A stretch of 64,000 nt of DNA from Cunninghamella blakesleeana. Taxonomy: Eukaryota > Mucoromycota > Mucoromycetes > Mucorales > Cunninghamellaceae. Positions 1-12,896 of the stretch are shown here, in pieces (within the stretch, counting starts at the first letter, position 1; the number at the start of each line of letters is the position of its first letter). The translations under genes were made by a program, and so were the position numbers. The notes below the pieces were generated by a model. That model searched no databases, had not been told where the DNA came from, and saw nothing but the letters and a program-made list of their open reading frames with translations. The stretch spans positions 2,046,001 to 2,110,000 of the forward strand of contig JAFCIZ010000007.1 of the NCBI GenBank assembly GCA_017871115.1. The letters run 5' to 3'.

Positions 1-273
1 GCTCTTCTTTTTCCAGGTAAAAATGTAATAATGTTAATACAAATATGCCATATTAATATTTTTTATATATGTATATCTTTTTGTTTCTTTTTATATTTTA
101 GGACAAGGATCTCAACAAATTGGTATGGGAAAGGATTTATATGATCAATACCCTAATTCAGCAAAAGAAGTATTTGACGAAGTGGATGAAGCATTAGGTG
201 TATCTTTACAAAAAATTATATTTGAAGGTGATCAGGTAATAATGTTGTATAAATAAATAAATAAATAAATGAT

Positions 274-308
<35 letters not shown>

Positions 309-1604
309 TACAAAAATGCATAAAAAAAATAATCCATACTTAATTTATTATATTATATTCATCTATATTTTATTAATAGAAAACTTTAACACTAACAGAA
401 AATGCACAGCCAGCCATATTAACAACATCAATTGCAACATTGAGAGTTTTACAAAAAGAGTATGGATTTGATATTAATAAAGCATGTGAATATGTGTTAG
501 GACATTCACTTGGAGAATATACAGCATTGGTCGCTTCTGAATCGTTACCATTATCGGATGCAGTGAAACTTGTTCAACTTCGTGGTAAAGCCATGTCACA
601 AGCTATTCAAGATCGATCAAATAATAAAGGGAAAACTGGGATGCTTGCTTTAGTTGGAAGAAATGGGAAATTAGAGGATATTGAAGCGTCTATTCAATTA
701 TTGCAGAAGGAGTTGCCAGCAAGTGAAGTGGTTGAAATAGCTAATATTAATAGTGTAAGTTTACTATTATTATCCTATATATTATATTTGTTGATTAATA
801 TTATTGTAATTAAAATTATATTTTATTTTAATAATAATAGACAACACAAATAGTCTTAAGTGGAACTGAAAATGGGTTAAATGCTGCTTCTAATTATTTA
901 AAAGAAAAACGTATGATTGCAAGAGCTATACCATTGGAAGTATCGTAAGTATTATATAAGTATATATACTTTCATTAGTGATGTGTTTATTGAATTATTA
1001 TTTTTATTTTTTATTTTTTATAAAATGTGTAGCGCACCATTTCATTCTTCTTTAGTAAAATCAGCCGAAAATACAATGAAAGAAGCCTTTGAAAAAGTTA
1101 CATTTAAACAACCCCGTGTACATGTGATTTCGAATGTTACAGCAAGACCGGTAATAAATATATAATAAAATAATAATACTATTAAATTTGTATATAATTA
1201 TATTATCGCATGGTTTTTATTTATTTTTTATTGTATTATATTATTTTTATATAATTGTAGTACAAAACGACTGAAGAAATTCCAACCACATTAATTCAAC
1301 AAATAACTTCAACAGTTCAATGGCAACAAAGTATTCATTTTTGTAAAACTCAAGATGTAAGTGATTTTGTTTGTTTTGGTCCTGGTACAGTGTTGAGCAG
1401 TTTATTAAAGAAAGATTACCCTGCTGATATTATAAGGTAATATGCATATACATATATAGAAGATAAAAAATGTAGAATGATGTCTATATATAAACATGCT
1501 TATTTGATTTTATATTTCTATTTTTGTTTATATATTTTATTAATAGACCGTTAGATAGTATAAATGATATATTAACCTATGTTGAAGAATTTAAAGATGC
1601 ATAA
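1..1604 (+). CDS. MCT1: Malonyl-CoA:ACP transacylase, mitochondrial FAS II type (5' end outside window)
   Basis: This enzyme moves malonyl groups from CoA to the mitochondrial acyl carrier protein. The 5' end is cut by the window edge. Visible exons are about 1-16, 102-235, 380-754, 841-944, 1033-1150, 1261-1436 and 1547-1604. They join in frame to 326 residues plus stop. The FPGQGSQ motif spans the first visible intron, and the nucleophile elbow GHSLGEYTALVA lies near 500. The later segment with SAPFHSSLV supplies the second catalytic histidine seen in FabD/MCAT enzymes. A stand-alone transacylase domain, rather than part of a giant type I synthase, points to the mitochondrial pathway. No targeting peptide can be checked because the N-terminus is missing. 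A FabG-type reductase of the same pathway lies at 21.2 kb. Confidence 0.9.
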
Positions 1605-1897
1605 CAAAAAAAACTTACCACCACCACACTTTACCATTTTAAAATCATTTTAATTAGCTATCAGTTTATTTATTTAATATGTAATCATCATTTCATATAT
1701 TATATACTACATATATATACATTATATATATGTTTAATAACAGTTGTAATAACAATAATAATAGTAATAATAATAATATTTTCTACTCGAATGTACATTA
1801 ATACATATATGATTTTTTATTTATCTAACAATTATAATAATAATATCCATCCTATATATGTATGTATATATGTGTTAAAAAAAAGAGGAAAAAATAT

Positions 1898-2311
1898 CTA
1901 TTTCTTTTTTCCCTTTGCAGCAGCTACTTTTCTAGGCGTACCACCGCTAGCTATAACTTTTTTCATAGCAGCAGAAACATCTTCTTCACTTTCAATCCAA
2001 CTAATATCACCTAAATCAGCAATATCACCAAATCTCTTTTGGAATTTTGTTAATTGTTCACTTTCATCGGTCACACCTTCTTTTAACATTGCTGGATTCC
2101 ATAAAGGATGGTTTCGTGTATCTTTGGTTAAACGAATTTGAGATCGTACAGGGGATGTGGTTCTTAAAGTATATGTTGCTCCATTACTTAATACAACAGT
2201 TTGTAAAAATCGTTCAGGTTTAGCGTATGTATTTTGTGAAGAAGCATATCGTTTGATTGTATATAAAATATCCTTTTTTAATGTATGTAACTTTGTTATT
2301 GTTGGATTCAT
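1898..2311 (-). CDS. MRPL36: Mitochondrial large-subunit ribosomal protein bL31m
   Basis: This is an intronless 137-residue protein of the mitochondrial ribosomal large subunit. The core has LSNGATYTLRTTSP followed by the signature LTKDTRNHPLWNP, which is characteristic of fungal bL31m (yeast Mrpl36). The basic, Ser/Tyr-containing N-terminus looks like a mitochondrial presequence. The C-terminus ends in a Lys/Ala-rich tail (AAAKGKKK). It converges with the transacylase gene, leaving about 290 bases between stop codons, and diverges from PET127 over 256 bases. The name follows yeast; the family assignment rests on the central motif. Confidence 0.85.
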   Translation of the reverse strand: MNPTITKLHTLKKDILYTIKRYASSQNTYAKPERFLQTVVLSNGATYTLRTTSPVRSQIRLTKDTRNHPLWNPAMLKEGVTDESEQLTKFQKRFGDIADLGDISWIESEEDVSAAMKKVIASGGTPRKVAAAKGKKK

Positions 2312-2567
2312 GACTTTATATATATATATATATATTTATACTATTTAAGTAGGTAATGATAATATATGTTAAATATTAAAAAAATAAGTTAAGAAAAAGG
2401 GGAGTGGACTAAAAAAAAATCAAAACAATTTGACAGAAAAAAAAATCAGCGGAGTTTTTTTTAAAGCTTGGAAAGCCACTCATTTTGGCTATATGCCTCT
2501 TCAGTTTACAATAAAAAAAAGTTTAAATTCACATTTCTTTCTTTTTTAATCTATATTTTTATAATAA
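2312..2567. promoter_or_regulatory. Shared bidirectional promoter region of bL31m and PET127
   Basis: These 256 bases separate the start codons of two divergent genes, both for mitochondrial gene expression. Near the bL31m start there is a (TA)n run. In the middle (about 2440-2510) lies the only GC-containing stretch: an A-tract followed by TCAGCGGAG, a T-tract, AAAGCTTGGAAAGCCACTC and TTGGC. That stretch is the likeliest site for shared upstream elements, which is inference from position and composition. Confidence 0.5.
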
Positions 2568-4104
2568 ATGTGGTTGATAAGAAAATCAACTAATCATGTT
2601 CATATACTACATATACCAAGATCTTTTTCTCCAGTTACGTATCGATTTTATTCAACAGTAACTTCTTCTGATATTAATAGCAATAATAACAATAAAAGTA
2701 ATAAAAACAATTTAACACCAATATGCAAAGAACAGCAGCAATCTCAACCTCAACAAAAAGATACCTCTACATCGTCAACTAGTACCAAAAAAAGAAAAGC
2801 CAAAGCAAATAGAAAAGGAAGAAAAAATAAAAGTGCCATTTTACGAGTATTAAAACAGCATAATAAAGTTCATAATACGGGATCGCCTATTAAATCGTTT
2901 ACAACTTCGTTTCGATCCAATGCTATTGAGCCAACTTTATTAGACCAATATAAAAAAGATATCGATAATTCATGGAATGAACTTAAAACTTCCAACACAT
3001 ATGAACGTAAATAAAATAAATTATAGTAAAAAAAAATAAGGTCTACTTAAGTATATAAATAACTATAAGGTATATCAAGTCTATTGTTTTTTTAATGCAT
3101 TTTTACTTTATATTTTATTTTATACATATATAGGTATTTATCCTGATAAAAATATACCTGTTGCCACTTTAGCTCATGGGTTAGAGCGTACTTTATTTAA
3201 GTAAGTGTTGATACTTGTATATAATAATAACTATAATAATACTAGTAATTATAATAAAAATAATAATTAAAATAACAACAACAACAACAGCAACAACAAC
3301 AATAATAATAATAATAATAATAATAATAAAGGAATTCAAGCGTATATATTTATATCAATCATTTATATACATTAAATATATTTTTAGGAGTGGTGTTCAT
3401 TTACTTCGAGATTTTCGGTCAAAAAAATTCTTGTTTTCACCATATTTGGAAAGTATCACTCAGCCTGATCAATTTGACTATAACGCTATACAACCTTATA
3501 AAACATCCTCTCAAGATAATGTAATAATAAGAAGGAAATATAAATATAAATATAAATAGATAAATAGCGGTTATATTTATTTATTTTAATGTTATATTTA
3601 TAATAATAGCTTTTAATTAAAATGGCAGAAAAGAATCATGCAAGGTTTGTGGGATCAACATCATCTATTTCAGGTGTATTATCACATATATATTATCAAG
3701 TATCAAACCATCGTCCTGTAGATATAAGTTTTTTAACCGAAACGTTTTCTTCTTTTGTATGTATTAGAAAATATATAATAGAGCGAAATGAAATAAAACG
3801 AAAAATATTAAAAAAAGAAAAATGATAGAATATATATAAACTCATTTTATTATAATCTTCTTCATTTATATATATATATGAATCCAGCCATCTGGTTATA
3901 CAAGAGGAGCAAGAGCACCTAAAACAATCTATCTAAGACGTAAAACTGGAACTGTTTATGCTATTGATGTTGATAAATCATTCGATGGAGAAGATACTAT
4001 TTTATCACATTTGGTAAAAAGTCAAAAATAAAATAAATTGAATAAAATAAAGCAATACAAATATATATGTATAAATAAAAACTAAAGGAAAAATAATATT
4101 TATT

Positions 4105-4141
<37 letters not shown>

Positions 4142-5584
4142 CTAATATTTTTATTTATTTATTATTGTTATTATTATGACATATAGGGAAAATCAATGGA
4201 AAAATTATTAACAATGGAGCCCAATGAATATGAACGATATTTAAAAGAAAATTCATCTGTGGTGACTGAAGAAGAAAGAAATGCACCTGAAGCCTTTGCC
4301 TATGGGAAAATCGATAAATTAGTATTAAGATCTCAATTAGATTGTTATCATAAACTTTTACCAAGAAGAACCTTTGATTTAAAAACGAGAGCAACTATGC
4401 CTATTCGTTTAGATATACCTCATTATCAAGTAAGTTTCTATACAAGTTGATCTATTTCATATTATTGTTTTAATAATTTACTCATTTTTTTATTTAATTA
4501 TTATATATTAGGATTATTATAAATATACATTGGAACAGCATCATGGAAAATTTTATTCATTTGAAAGGGAATATTATGATATGATGCGATCTGCCTTTTT
4601 GAAATATAAGTAAGAGATTACATACTCATATTTATTTATATTTAAAAAAAGTGAATAAATGGTATGATAAAAATTGATTTATTCATTTATTTATATATAA
4701 TAGTTTCCAGGTACGTATTGGTCATATGGATGGTATTATGGTGACTTACCACAACACAAATACAATATTCGGGTTTCAATATATATCGCGACATGAGATG
4801 GATGCACGATTGTTTGGTACTACTAAAATGGGTGATGAGGCATTTAATCATTGTTTAACATTGATACAGGAAATTTTTAATAAGGCCATCTCTCGATATC
4901 CTGGAAAGGTAATACCTTAAATAAAAATAAAAAGAAAATTCTATTTTATTTTATTTTATTTATTTACTTTTATTTTTATGAATTTTGTTTATATTTATAT
5001 TTATAAATATTTATTCATAGACACTTCGACTATCGTTTGATGCAAGCGATCGTGGTTCTAATTTTATGAAAATCTATGTTGAACCTGTCACAAAAGAACA
5101 GGAAGAAAAAGAAGAACAGCAGCAAGGGAAAGAAAAAGAAGGAGTGGAAGCTACTTATGAACCTTTGAGTGAAGATTTAACTCTATTTGAACTTTCAACC
5201 CAATCTTATATCAATGATCAGCTTGTTGAAGGACCTGTGTCAGTTAATAGAGAATCGACACGATGGGATTTATTTTATAAATTAGAAACTTCAGCCTTAC
5301 CTCAAAAGCAAATTATTAATATGTATAAGCGATTAAGGGAATATCAAGCCACTGTGTTTTTACCTACTTCAGATGAATCGCCCTCCTTTTTGGAAAAATT
5401 TAAGTTAGACAGGAATGAACATCAACATCGACAAAAGAAAACAAAGAAAAATAAAAATAAAACAGAAGAAAAAAAAGAAAAAGACAGTAAAATAAAAATG
5501 GAAGTAGAAGTAGGGGAAAATGAGGAAGAAAAAGATATGAAGAAGACACTTGACATCACGACACCTTCATCCTCTTCATCCTAA
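2568..5584 (+). CDS. PET127: Pet127-family mitochondrial RNA-processing protein
   Basis: In yeast, Pet127 is a mitochondrial membrane-associated protein needed for 5' processing and turnover of mitochondrial RNAs. Nine exons (about 2568-3006, 3134-3200, 3388-3520, 3610-3756, 3888-4013, 4187-4429, 4512-4609, 4704-4908, 5021-5584) join with consistent phases to 673 residues. The N-terminus is a mitochondrial presequence (basic, Ser/Thr-rich), followed by a low-complexity Lys/Gln linker. The conserved core contains RFVGSTSSISG, GYTRGARAPKTIYLRRK, KFYSFEREYYDMMRSAF and FQVRIGHMDGIMVTYHNT. The last exon carries Glu/Lys-rich acidic and basic tracts. The start is the first ATG in frame with the core. 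Confidence 0.88.
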
Positions 5585-5953
5585 ATCATCATCACCATCA
5601 TCATTCACCCTTTTTTTCCTTAATAAGTTTGTTTATTTGTATTGTTTATTTATATTTACTAATATATATTTTTTTTTTATTTTTTATTTTTATTTTGTGT
5701 ATATATTTATATTTTTATTAGAAATGAAACATGAATTATTATTATTTTTTAGAAGAAATAAAAGATTAAATTAAAATTCGAAACAATTTAGATGATGTTA
5801 AATGATGTGTATGTATAACTTTATTTATTTATTTATATTTTAAAAAAGATAGTAATAAAAATACTAAAAAATAAAACACAAAAATAGATATCAAACTTTG
5901 GAGAAAGTAAACATAAACTACGTCAACTTTTATTTTTTTCTCTTCCCTCTAAT

Positions 5954-7030
5954 TTAGTAATCTTGATATTTCTGACATAAAATAAAATGACGTTGTCTAT
6001 CTTGTTTCAAACATTTAGTACTGCAGTATATCTGAATTTTACATTGGGCACAAACTGGCATATTTTTTTTTTCTGTAAAACAAAAAGAACATATCATGTT
6101 GGAAGTGCAGGTGATGGTTGTATTACTAGTGGATATTGTAGAAGAAGAAGAAGAGGATGTTGTAGAGGATGTTAAAGGAGGCAATAAACTAGAAGTTGGA
6201 GAAGAATCAATATTATTATTATTATTATTATTATTTAACTCCATGGATGAAGATGTAGTGGTGATGGTGGTTGGTACAGTGGCATTTAAAAAAGTAGGTG
6301 ATGGTGAAGGTAAGATTGATGGTAAAGAAGAAGAGCGAGATGATGATAATGAAGGAGGAGGAGATAAAAGAGAAGTGGAAATAAATGATGATAATGAGGG
6401 AGAGGGAGAAGAAAAAGAAAAAGGTTTAAACTTATTGATACGGTGATGTTGCTTTAACGAAGTGGTTAATAACATGATCGTATGTAAATGTAAGGAAATT
6501 AATTTTTGGGATAAAAATGGGGATAAGTTTAAAGACGATGAGGAAGATAATAAAGAAATTGTTTTTTTACAATAAAGAATTGTATACATCCAATTTTTTT
6601 GATGGCAGTAAATAGTGGAACGACAATGATAAACAATGGAGCGTATTATAATGATCCACGGGGTACATATTTCTTCTTTTTCTTCTTGTTGCTGTTGTTC
6701 ATTTTTTATTTTTTTTGAAAAATAATACAATTCTTCATATAGCTGATCGATAGTTGGATTAATATCATCCCATTCATTAATGATATATTCGGATACTTTT
6801 AAAATGAATGTCACCCATGTTTCATCTATTATATTAATGGGGTTATTGTTATCGTGTTGTTGGTAATGATTGTCATGTAAAAAATGAAAAATGGCCATAT
6901 AATCATTTTCATCTTTACTTTTTTTCATCATATCTATTATATTCAATTCATCACTCTTATCTTCTTTTTGTATAATAGCATTTTCCCTTTTTTTAATAAA
7001 AGGATAAACTTTACTCAGCATATTTATCAA
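5954..7030 (-). CDS. MYND zinc-finger protein with low-complexity linker
   Basis: This is an intronless 358-residue protein. The last 45 residues form a MYND-type zinc finger, with C314 and C317, C327 and C330, C336 and C340, and H348 and C352 in the usual spacing. MYND fingers bind two zinc ions and usually mediate protein-protein contacts. The N-terminal third is helical and acidic. The middle (about residues 160-310) is a Ser/Thr/Pro/Asn-rich linker with long Ser and Asn runs, typical of this AT-rich genome. No SET or other catalytic domain was recognised, so it is not a clear SMYD protein. The start is the first ATG; a second Met three residues on is possible. Function unknown. Confidence 0.75.
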   Translation of the reverse strand: MINMLSKVYPFIKKRENAIIQKEDKSDELNIIDMMKKSKDENDYMAIFHFLHDNHYQQHDNNNPINIIDETWVTFILKVSEYIINEWDDINPTIDQLYEELYYFSKKIKNEQQQQEEKEEICTPWIIIIRSIVYHCRSTIYCHQKNWMYTILYCKKTISLLSSSSSLNLSPFLSQKLISLHLHTIMLLTTSLKQHHRINKFKPFSFSSPSPSLSSFISTSLLSPPPSLSSSRSSSLPSILPSPSPTFLNATVPTTITTTSSSMELNNNNNNNNIDSSPTSSLLPPLTSSTTSSSSSSTISTSNTTITCTSNMICSFCFTEKKNMPVCAQCKIQIYCSTKCLKQDRQRHFILCQKYQDY

Positions 7031-8190
7031 ATAATAAATAAAAGAAAAAGAAAGAAAGAAAAAAAGAGAAAGGAAGAAAGGAAATGATGAGAAAAAATAA
7101 ATAAATATCGAGTCAAACTATAAACCTTATATTGTTTCAAATAAATAAATAAATATATATATATTCATGTCATCATCAAGTATATATCTAGTTTTATAAT
7201 AGATGACTTTCAATTTCAAGTTATTAATTATTTATATATGAAATAAACAATGATAAATAAGTAAATAAATAAATAAAACAATAAATTGTATAACCGTTTA
7301 TTTTATTATACTTTTTTTGAAAAAAGAATTTATTTTTCTGCGTTATTTCCCTTGATTTTACTTTCAGTTTTTTTTATTCATTATGAATGGTAATGAAATG
7401 TCAAATTTTTTTAAAAAGATGGTAATAATTAAAGTTTAAAATTGATTTTTGATCACGTTTTTTATATGTGCCTTGATTAAAAAAAAGTGTCAAAATAAGG
7501 ATAAACGTCAAACTAAATATATATCGTTGAAGTAAATCGGACTTGAGAAATTCTCTCGATATTCTTCGAGTATTTTTTTTTTTTAAAATAAATAATAAAT
7601 TCAATAAACTCAAGTTATACTATTTTTGTATTCATTTTTTAAAGTTTCATATAAAAAAATAATATTAAATATTAAATCAATGATTTTAATCTTTGACGAT
7701 CTTTATCGTCATTTTTTTTAAGGAAGCTTTGTCAAAAAAATAAAAAATAAAATAACCATCAGTGGCAAAGAGATACGTATCATTTTTTTAAGGAGATCTT
7801 AATCTTTTTTTTAATCATGCATGATGTAAAAAATAAAAAAACCAGGCTTATATTTAGATAACCTGACAACAAACATGGTTAAAGGATGATTGAAAAAAAA
7901 AGGACAATGGATTTTTTTATTTTTTGTAAAAAAATTAAGGTATATCAGGTGATGATGATTAAAAAAATAGAATAAAAAAAAAAAAAAACTTGTTTTCTAT
8001 CTTTTAAAAGAGTAAGTAAAATAATTATAATACTCAAAATATACATATATAAACAAGGGGGAAAAAGGAAGGAAAATAAAAAGTATATATCATTGCATTT
8101 ATTTATTTATTTGTTTGTTTTTTTTTTTTTTTGTCTCTTTCTTTCTTTTTCTCTTTTTTTTTCTATTATTTATTTATTATTTTATATTAA
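7031..8190. other. Intergenic region, no gene recognised
   Basis: This is the divergent gap between the MYND gene and the double-START gene. It is AT-rich with many short A and T tracts. One 70-codon open frame on the minus strand (7401-7613) has no recognisable motif. Just before the START gene (8100-8180) lies a pyrimidine-rich leader, probably the 5' UTR or core promoter. Confidence 0.6.
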
Positions 8191-10181
8191 ATGAATTATG
8201 ATCATAAAAAATTACGTAGCCTATGTTTACCAAAAAATAAAATAACCACCACTTTATTTAGTGACGAAGAAGAAGACGAAGACGATAAAATTATCACCAA
8301 AAAATCAGTCATACCTTCATTACAATCATTTAGTGCTACTTTTTCGTCTTCACCTTATATGGATCCTCTTTATTTATCCTCTTCTTATCATATCCATCAA
8401 GCAGAAATGGCTTTATTTCAATTAAAATTATTATTAAATGAACGAACCGATCCAAAGGAAGGTTGGAAAAAGGCTTTAAAACATAAAAAGAGTGGAGTTT
8501 TTATTTATATGAAGTCATCGTCATCATCTTCTTCGAGCTCCAATCATCACCATTATGATGGTAATAGCAGTAGTAATGGAGGACCGATTTTTAAAGGTGA
8601 AGCGGTTTTCAAAGGATTTACTCCTCATTCAATTTTTTATGTTATTGGTATGAGGAAATTATGGGATGAACAATATGAAGATGGAAATTTGGTAGAAAAT
8701 TTGAATGATACTACTTCATTAACTTATGAAGTTTGTAAATCGACCCATTCTTCAAAGTAAGTTTTATTCGATCAAAATAATAATAATAACAATAATATTT
8801 ATATTATTTATTTATATATAAACAAATAGCAACAGTAATATCAGTAATAAAAAGAGAACCAAGTAAATTAGTAATAATAATTATTTTATTTTATTTTAAA
8901 AAATATATATAGACCAAGAGATTTATGTCTAGTTGAAAAAATCGAATGTACTCATGATGGTACTATCCTTTTTGCAGCAAGTAGTGTAGAAACACCAAAA
9001 GTACCAAGAGTTCAAGATCGTCATCGTAGTCAAATAAAAGTAAAAAAGTGATATTAAATAAATAAATAAATCATTTCGAGAGACAAAAACCTTAATTTTA
9101 TTTTTTTTGTTCTTAAATACATCTTTTTTTTTTTTAGTTAATGGGGTGGGCATTAGAACCAATTTCAAACCCAGGCTCTTCCACACCAATAACAAGAGTA
9201 ACCTATATAATTCAAGAACCTGTTAAGGGGTGGATGTCTGGGTTAAATAAAAAATCTATTGCAAGGCGTCCATTAATTATTGCATTAGTTCACGACTATT
9301 TAAAATCAAAAGCCGAGCGCGTCTTTTTGGATCATCATCATCATTTATCTTCCTCTTCCTCTTCGGACTCTTTTACTAAACGGCCGTCGGTTCTGCAACA
9401 TTCTATATCTTCATGCATAAACCATCCCCAACTTGGGTAAAAAAAAAAAAAATTAATACTCAGATTTTTTTGTTACACTGTCGAATTTCTATTATAAAAA
9501 AGATGCCTAATTCTTTTTCAATATTTTTATTTCCTTTCATTTTTTTTTTTTTTTTTTTTTAAAAAAATATCATTAATTATTTTCATGTAAAAATAAATTA
9601 GTGTACTATCAACGCGATCAACTCCTTTGCCTCATTCAAATTATACTTCAACACAAGATTTATCAGCAACAACAACAGCAACAAAAAAACAAACCACTTT
9701 TACCAATAATAATAATGAATTATTATCTATACCAAAAACAATACCCTCTTCTTTCAACAACAATACTAGTGTCACTCTTACCTCCTCTTCTACTCCTTCT
9801 TCAACCGCTTCTCCTTCTTCTTCTTTTTCTTCATTAGCACAACCTATATACCCTTTCCATCGTCATTTATCGACAAGGAATGATTGTATCACTTTATTAA
9901 AACAACTGTATTATACTTTAGATGGTTGGCAATTAGAATACGAGGAAAAATATATAAAAACATACATCAAAAATTATAATGGAATTTTTTATACAAGAAT
10001 TGATGCTTGGATTCATCATGATTGGCATCCTGAACAATTGTGTTCTTTCCTTCATAACGTGGATACAAGAAAGCATTGTAAATAATAATGAAAATAAAAA
10101 AATATAATTAGAAGAAAGAAATAATAATAATAAATCAATTCTCACTCTTTGTATTTAATTTTTGTTTCTTTCCTTCTTCCT

Positions 10182-10214
<33 letters not shown>

Positions 10215-11625
10215 GATAAATGGTGGAAAAATGGATTTATTAAGGAGAGATTTAGTCAAAAAGATTACTTAGTACATTGGGTCCTTGGTGATGATCATTT
10301 AACACAAGACATATCGGCCATCACATATATAGATAGTGATAATCTTCAAAAAAAAATATTCATGGCTAGTAAAAGTGTAGAAGATGACATGATTCCAGAA
10401 AATAATTATCAGCGTACTCATATTGATTTATATGGTTGGGTATTTTCGACTAAATCAGTAGCATCAACTTCATCAACAAAAAAGTCATCAATATCATCTA
10501 GACCTATGACACAATTATCTTTTATTACTGATTCATCATCTTTATGGGCTCAAAAACACCAATCAATTCCTCATATGGTTCAAAGTATTCAGCAAATAGA
10601 TGATTATCTATCTACCTATGGATGCCCTCCTTATATTCGACGTGTTTCGGGTAAAGTTATTCAGGAATCTTTTAATCCAATTACATGTCAATATCAATTA
10701 TCCTGGTTAGTGAAACATCATCCTCCTGCCATGTATCATAATAATAATAATAAAAATAAAAATAATACTAAAAAACAACAACAGCAACAAATAAAATCAA
10801 CGACTTGGTGTACGGACATTCGTATTGATATGTCCAAAATGTACCTTCACGGTTATCATATTGATCTTTCGCCAAAGATGGGGATAAAGTTAGAAACTGA
10901 TTTGGATGGGAAAGTTATAAAAATCTTCACAACAGATCCTTCAATGGATGGGAAATGTATTTCTATGACTTTATCTAAAGAGAGTAATAAAAGTAATCAA
11001 CCACAATTACAACAGCAACAACAACAGCAACTTCAACCCCAGCAAGAACAGCAGCAAAGTAATAATGTTGATGATAATAGTATAAAAAAAAAAGAAAATA
11101 CTAATACCGACGTCCGTCATATAAATAAAAATATTACAGATAGTAGTATAAATCATCAAAAGTTGAATGTAGATAACTATGAAGAAGGTACAGCTTTAAA
11201 AAGGGAACCGGCCGAAAATATACTTCATTATGATTCTACTTTATCGATAAAAAAAAGTAATTATGGTAAGTGGTTATAATATATATATATATATATACAT
11301 AACATTATCATTATTTTTGTTAATTAAAAAATTCTTATTCTTGTCTATCTATTTTTATTTAGACCGTCCAACTTCATTAACAGGAATAGCAACCATCAAA
11401 CCAACTAGCACCATGAATCCAGTCAGTTTAAAACATGTAACAACTTGTTCGGATACAAATATTATTCAAATCCCAAAAGATTATATATTAATACCCCAAG
11501 AATATCAACATCACAATATCATTAATATTACTAATGAGTTGACTTTTAATGCTCAACAATTAATACTAATGGTATTTGGTATGATCATCTCTTACTATAT
11601 GGGAAAGTTGGCTTCATCTTGTTAA
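8191..11625 (+). CDS. Tail-anchored protein with two START domains
   Basis: START domains bind sterols or other lipids in a hydrophobic cavity and move them between membranes. Six exons (about 8191-8756, 8913-9039, 9138-9436, 9602-10077, 10213-11265, 11363-11625) join in phase to 927 residues. START 1 spans roughly residues 65-325, with GEAVFKGFTPHSIFYVI, PRDLCLVEK and LMGWALEPI. START 2 spans roughly 430-625, with DGIFYTRI-like strand residues, WDKWW and a C-terminal amphipathic helix (PHMVQSIQQIDDYL). A third segment (about 620-735) looks like a beta-sandwich. A polyQ/Asn linker follows. A hydrophobic stretch (LILMVFGMIISYYMG) six residues from the end suggests a tail anchor with both START domains in the cytosol. 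The domain calls are from motif reading; the lipid is unknown. Confidence 0.75.
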
Positions 11626-12528
11626 AATAAATAAATACATTATATAATATAAATATATACTTATTCAGCTAGATAATATAAGATAAAAAAAATACTCTAT
11701 TTATTTTCTCTTAAAAAATGCATATATATATAGAAATAAATTATATAAATATATATTAGATTGTAATAAAAATAAAAATACTAATAAAAATGAATAAAGG
11801 AATAGAATAATACTATTTTTTAATACCTGTACTCTGATAGGTATACACAATCATTGTTTAACAATATTAAAAAAAGGTAATGCATAACAAAGTGTTTATT
11901 TTTTTTATTTATTAATATAATATATTGGGTAATGTATAAAACTTAGTATATATTTGTATAGAAAGGGTAAAATTACATACAACAGTAAAAAACACCTTCA
12001 CCAGTCTATAATAATATAAAATCATATTTCATAACAATAGTAAAAAAAAAAAAAACAAACTCAACCAAACAGGCTGCAAGAATTGGGCCGCAGAACTTGA
12101 AGTAAGCATACTTGAACTTTTCTGTGCAATACCACTTATTATTTAGGATAACGCGAGAAAACCAAATAAATACAATAACTGCTAATACGTGATTTCAAAT
12201 GCGTCGAACTTGACAAGTCATACTTCCTTGGCTATTATGTAATTTCTAGTTTAAACAATTAATTGTCATTAAAGAATAAAGGAAGAAAGATAAAAATGCG
12301 TATCAAATCATAATGGAAGTAAATATGATGTTAGTTTTGAAAATCCTTCTCACTATTCAGGATATATGAAGATACTTATAACAGTCCCAGATAAATAACA
12401 TATGTCTATTAGCAATTCCAATGATTGTTAGGAATACATTTATAGCAACGACAATAATGAGGACAGCTAATTTTAAATAATCAATTATTTAGCCTCCCAC
12501 ATTTCGCACCCGTCCAGTATAAAACGCT
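11626..12528. other. Intergenic region, no gene recognised
   Basis: No intact gene is seen. Around 12060-12240 the base composition rises above the surrounding AT level, and short open stretches occur on both strands without a conserved motif. This could be an old decayed gene or element. Confidence 0.4.
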
Positions 12529-12896
12529 TTACTTCACTTGTATAAACTCCGTCGTGCAATATCGACATGTATAATCTATATGATTTTTTGTCATCACCGG
12601 CACCTAATACAATAAAATTAACATAGTCTAAGATACATCGAAATGTAAGATATCACATATTCGCACAAATTTCATTATGTTATAATCAAAAGGTTGTTTA
12701 TCCCATATCGTAAAAAATTATACCTATTTTTATGTACAAAATCATAATTTTCGTCAACAAAAAGCCAATAAATATAACCATCATATCTTACTATTCGAGA
12801 TTCTTCAATTAATCGATTTTGTAAAACATTGCAACGCTGCCTATCTTTTTTAAAAAATAATGAACGGCAAAAAAAACACCCTCCTTTTAATTCCAT
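12529..12896 (-). CDS. Putative small CxxC...CxxC protein (hypothetical)
   Basis: This is a tentative two-exon gene: 12738-12896 and 12529-12603, with a 134-base GT...AG intron. The joint keeps phase 0 and gives 78 residues. It would have CFFC near the N-terminus and CRYC near the C-terminus, a pairing that suggests one zinc site. The middle is rich in aromatic and acidic residues (YIYWLFVDENYDF). Base composition is less AT-rich than the flanks, which supports coding. Against it, the second exon is also open in another frame, and the family was not recognised. It may instead be a relic of a mobile-element gene. Confidence 0.3.
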
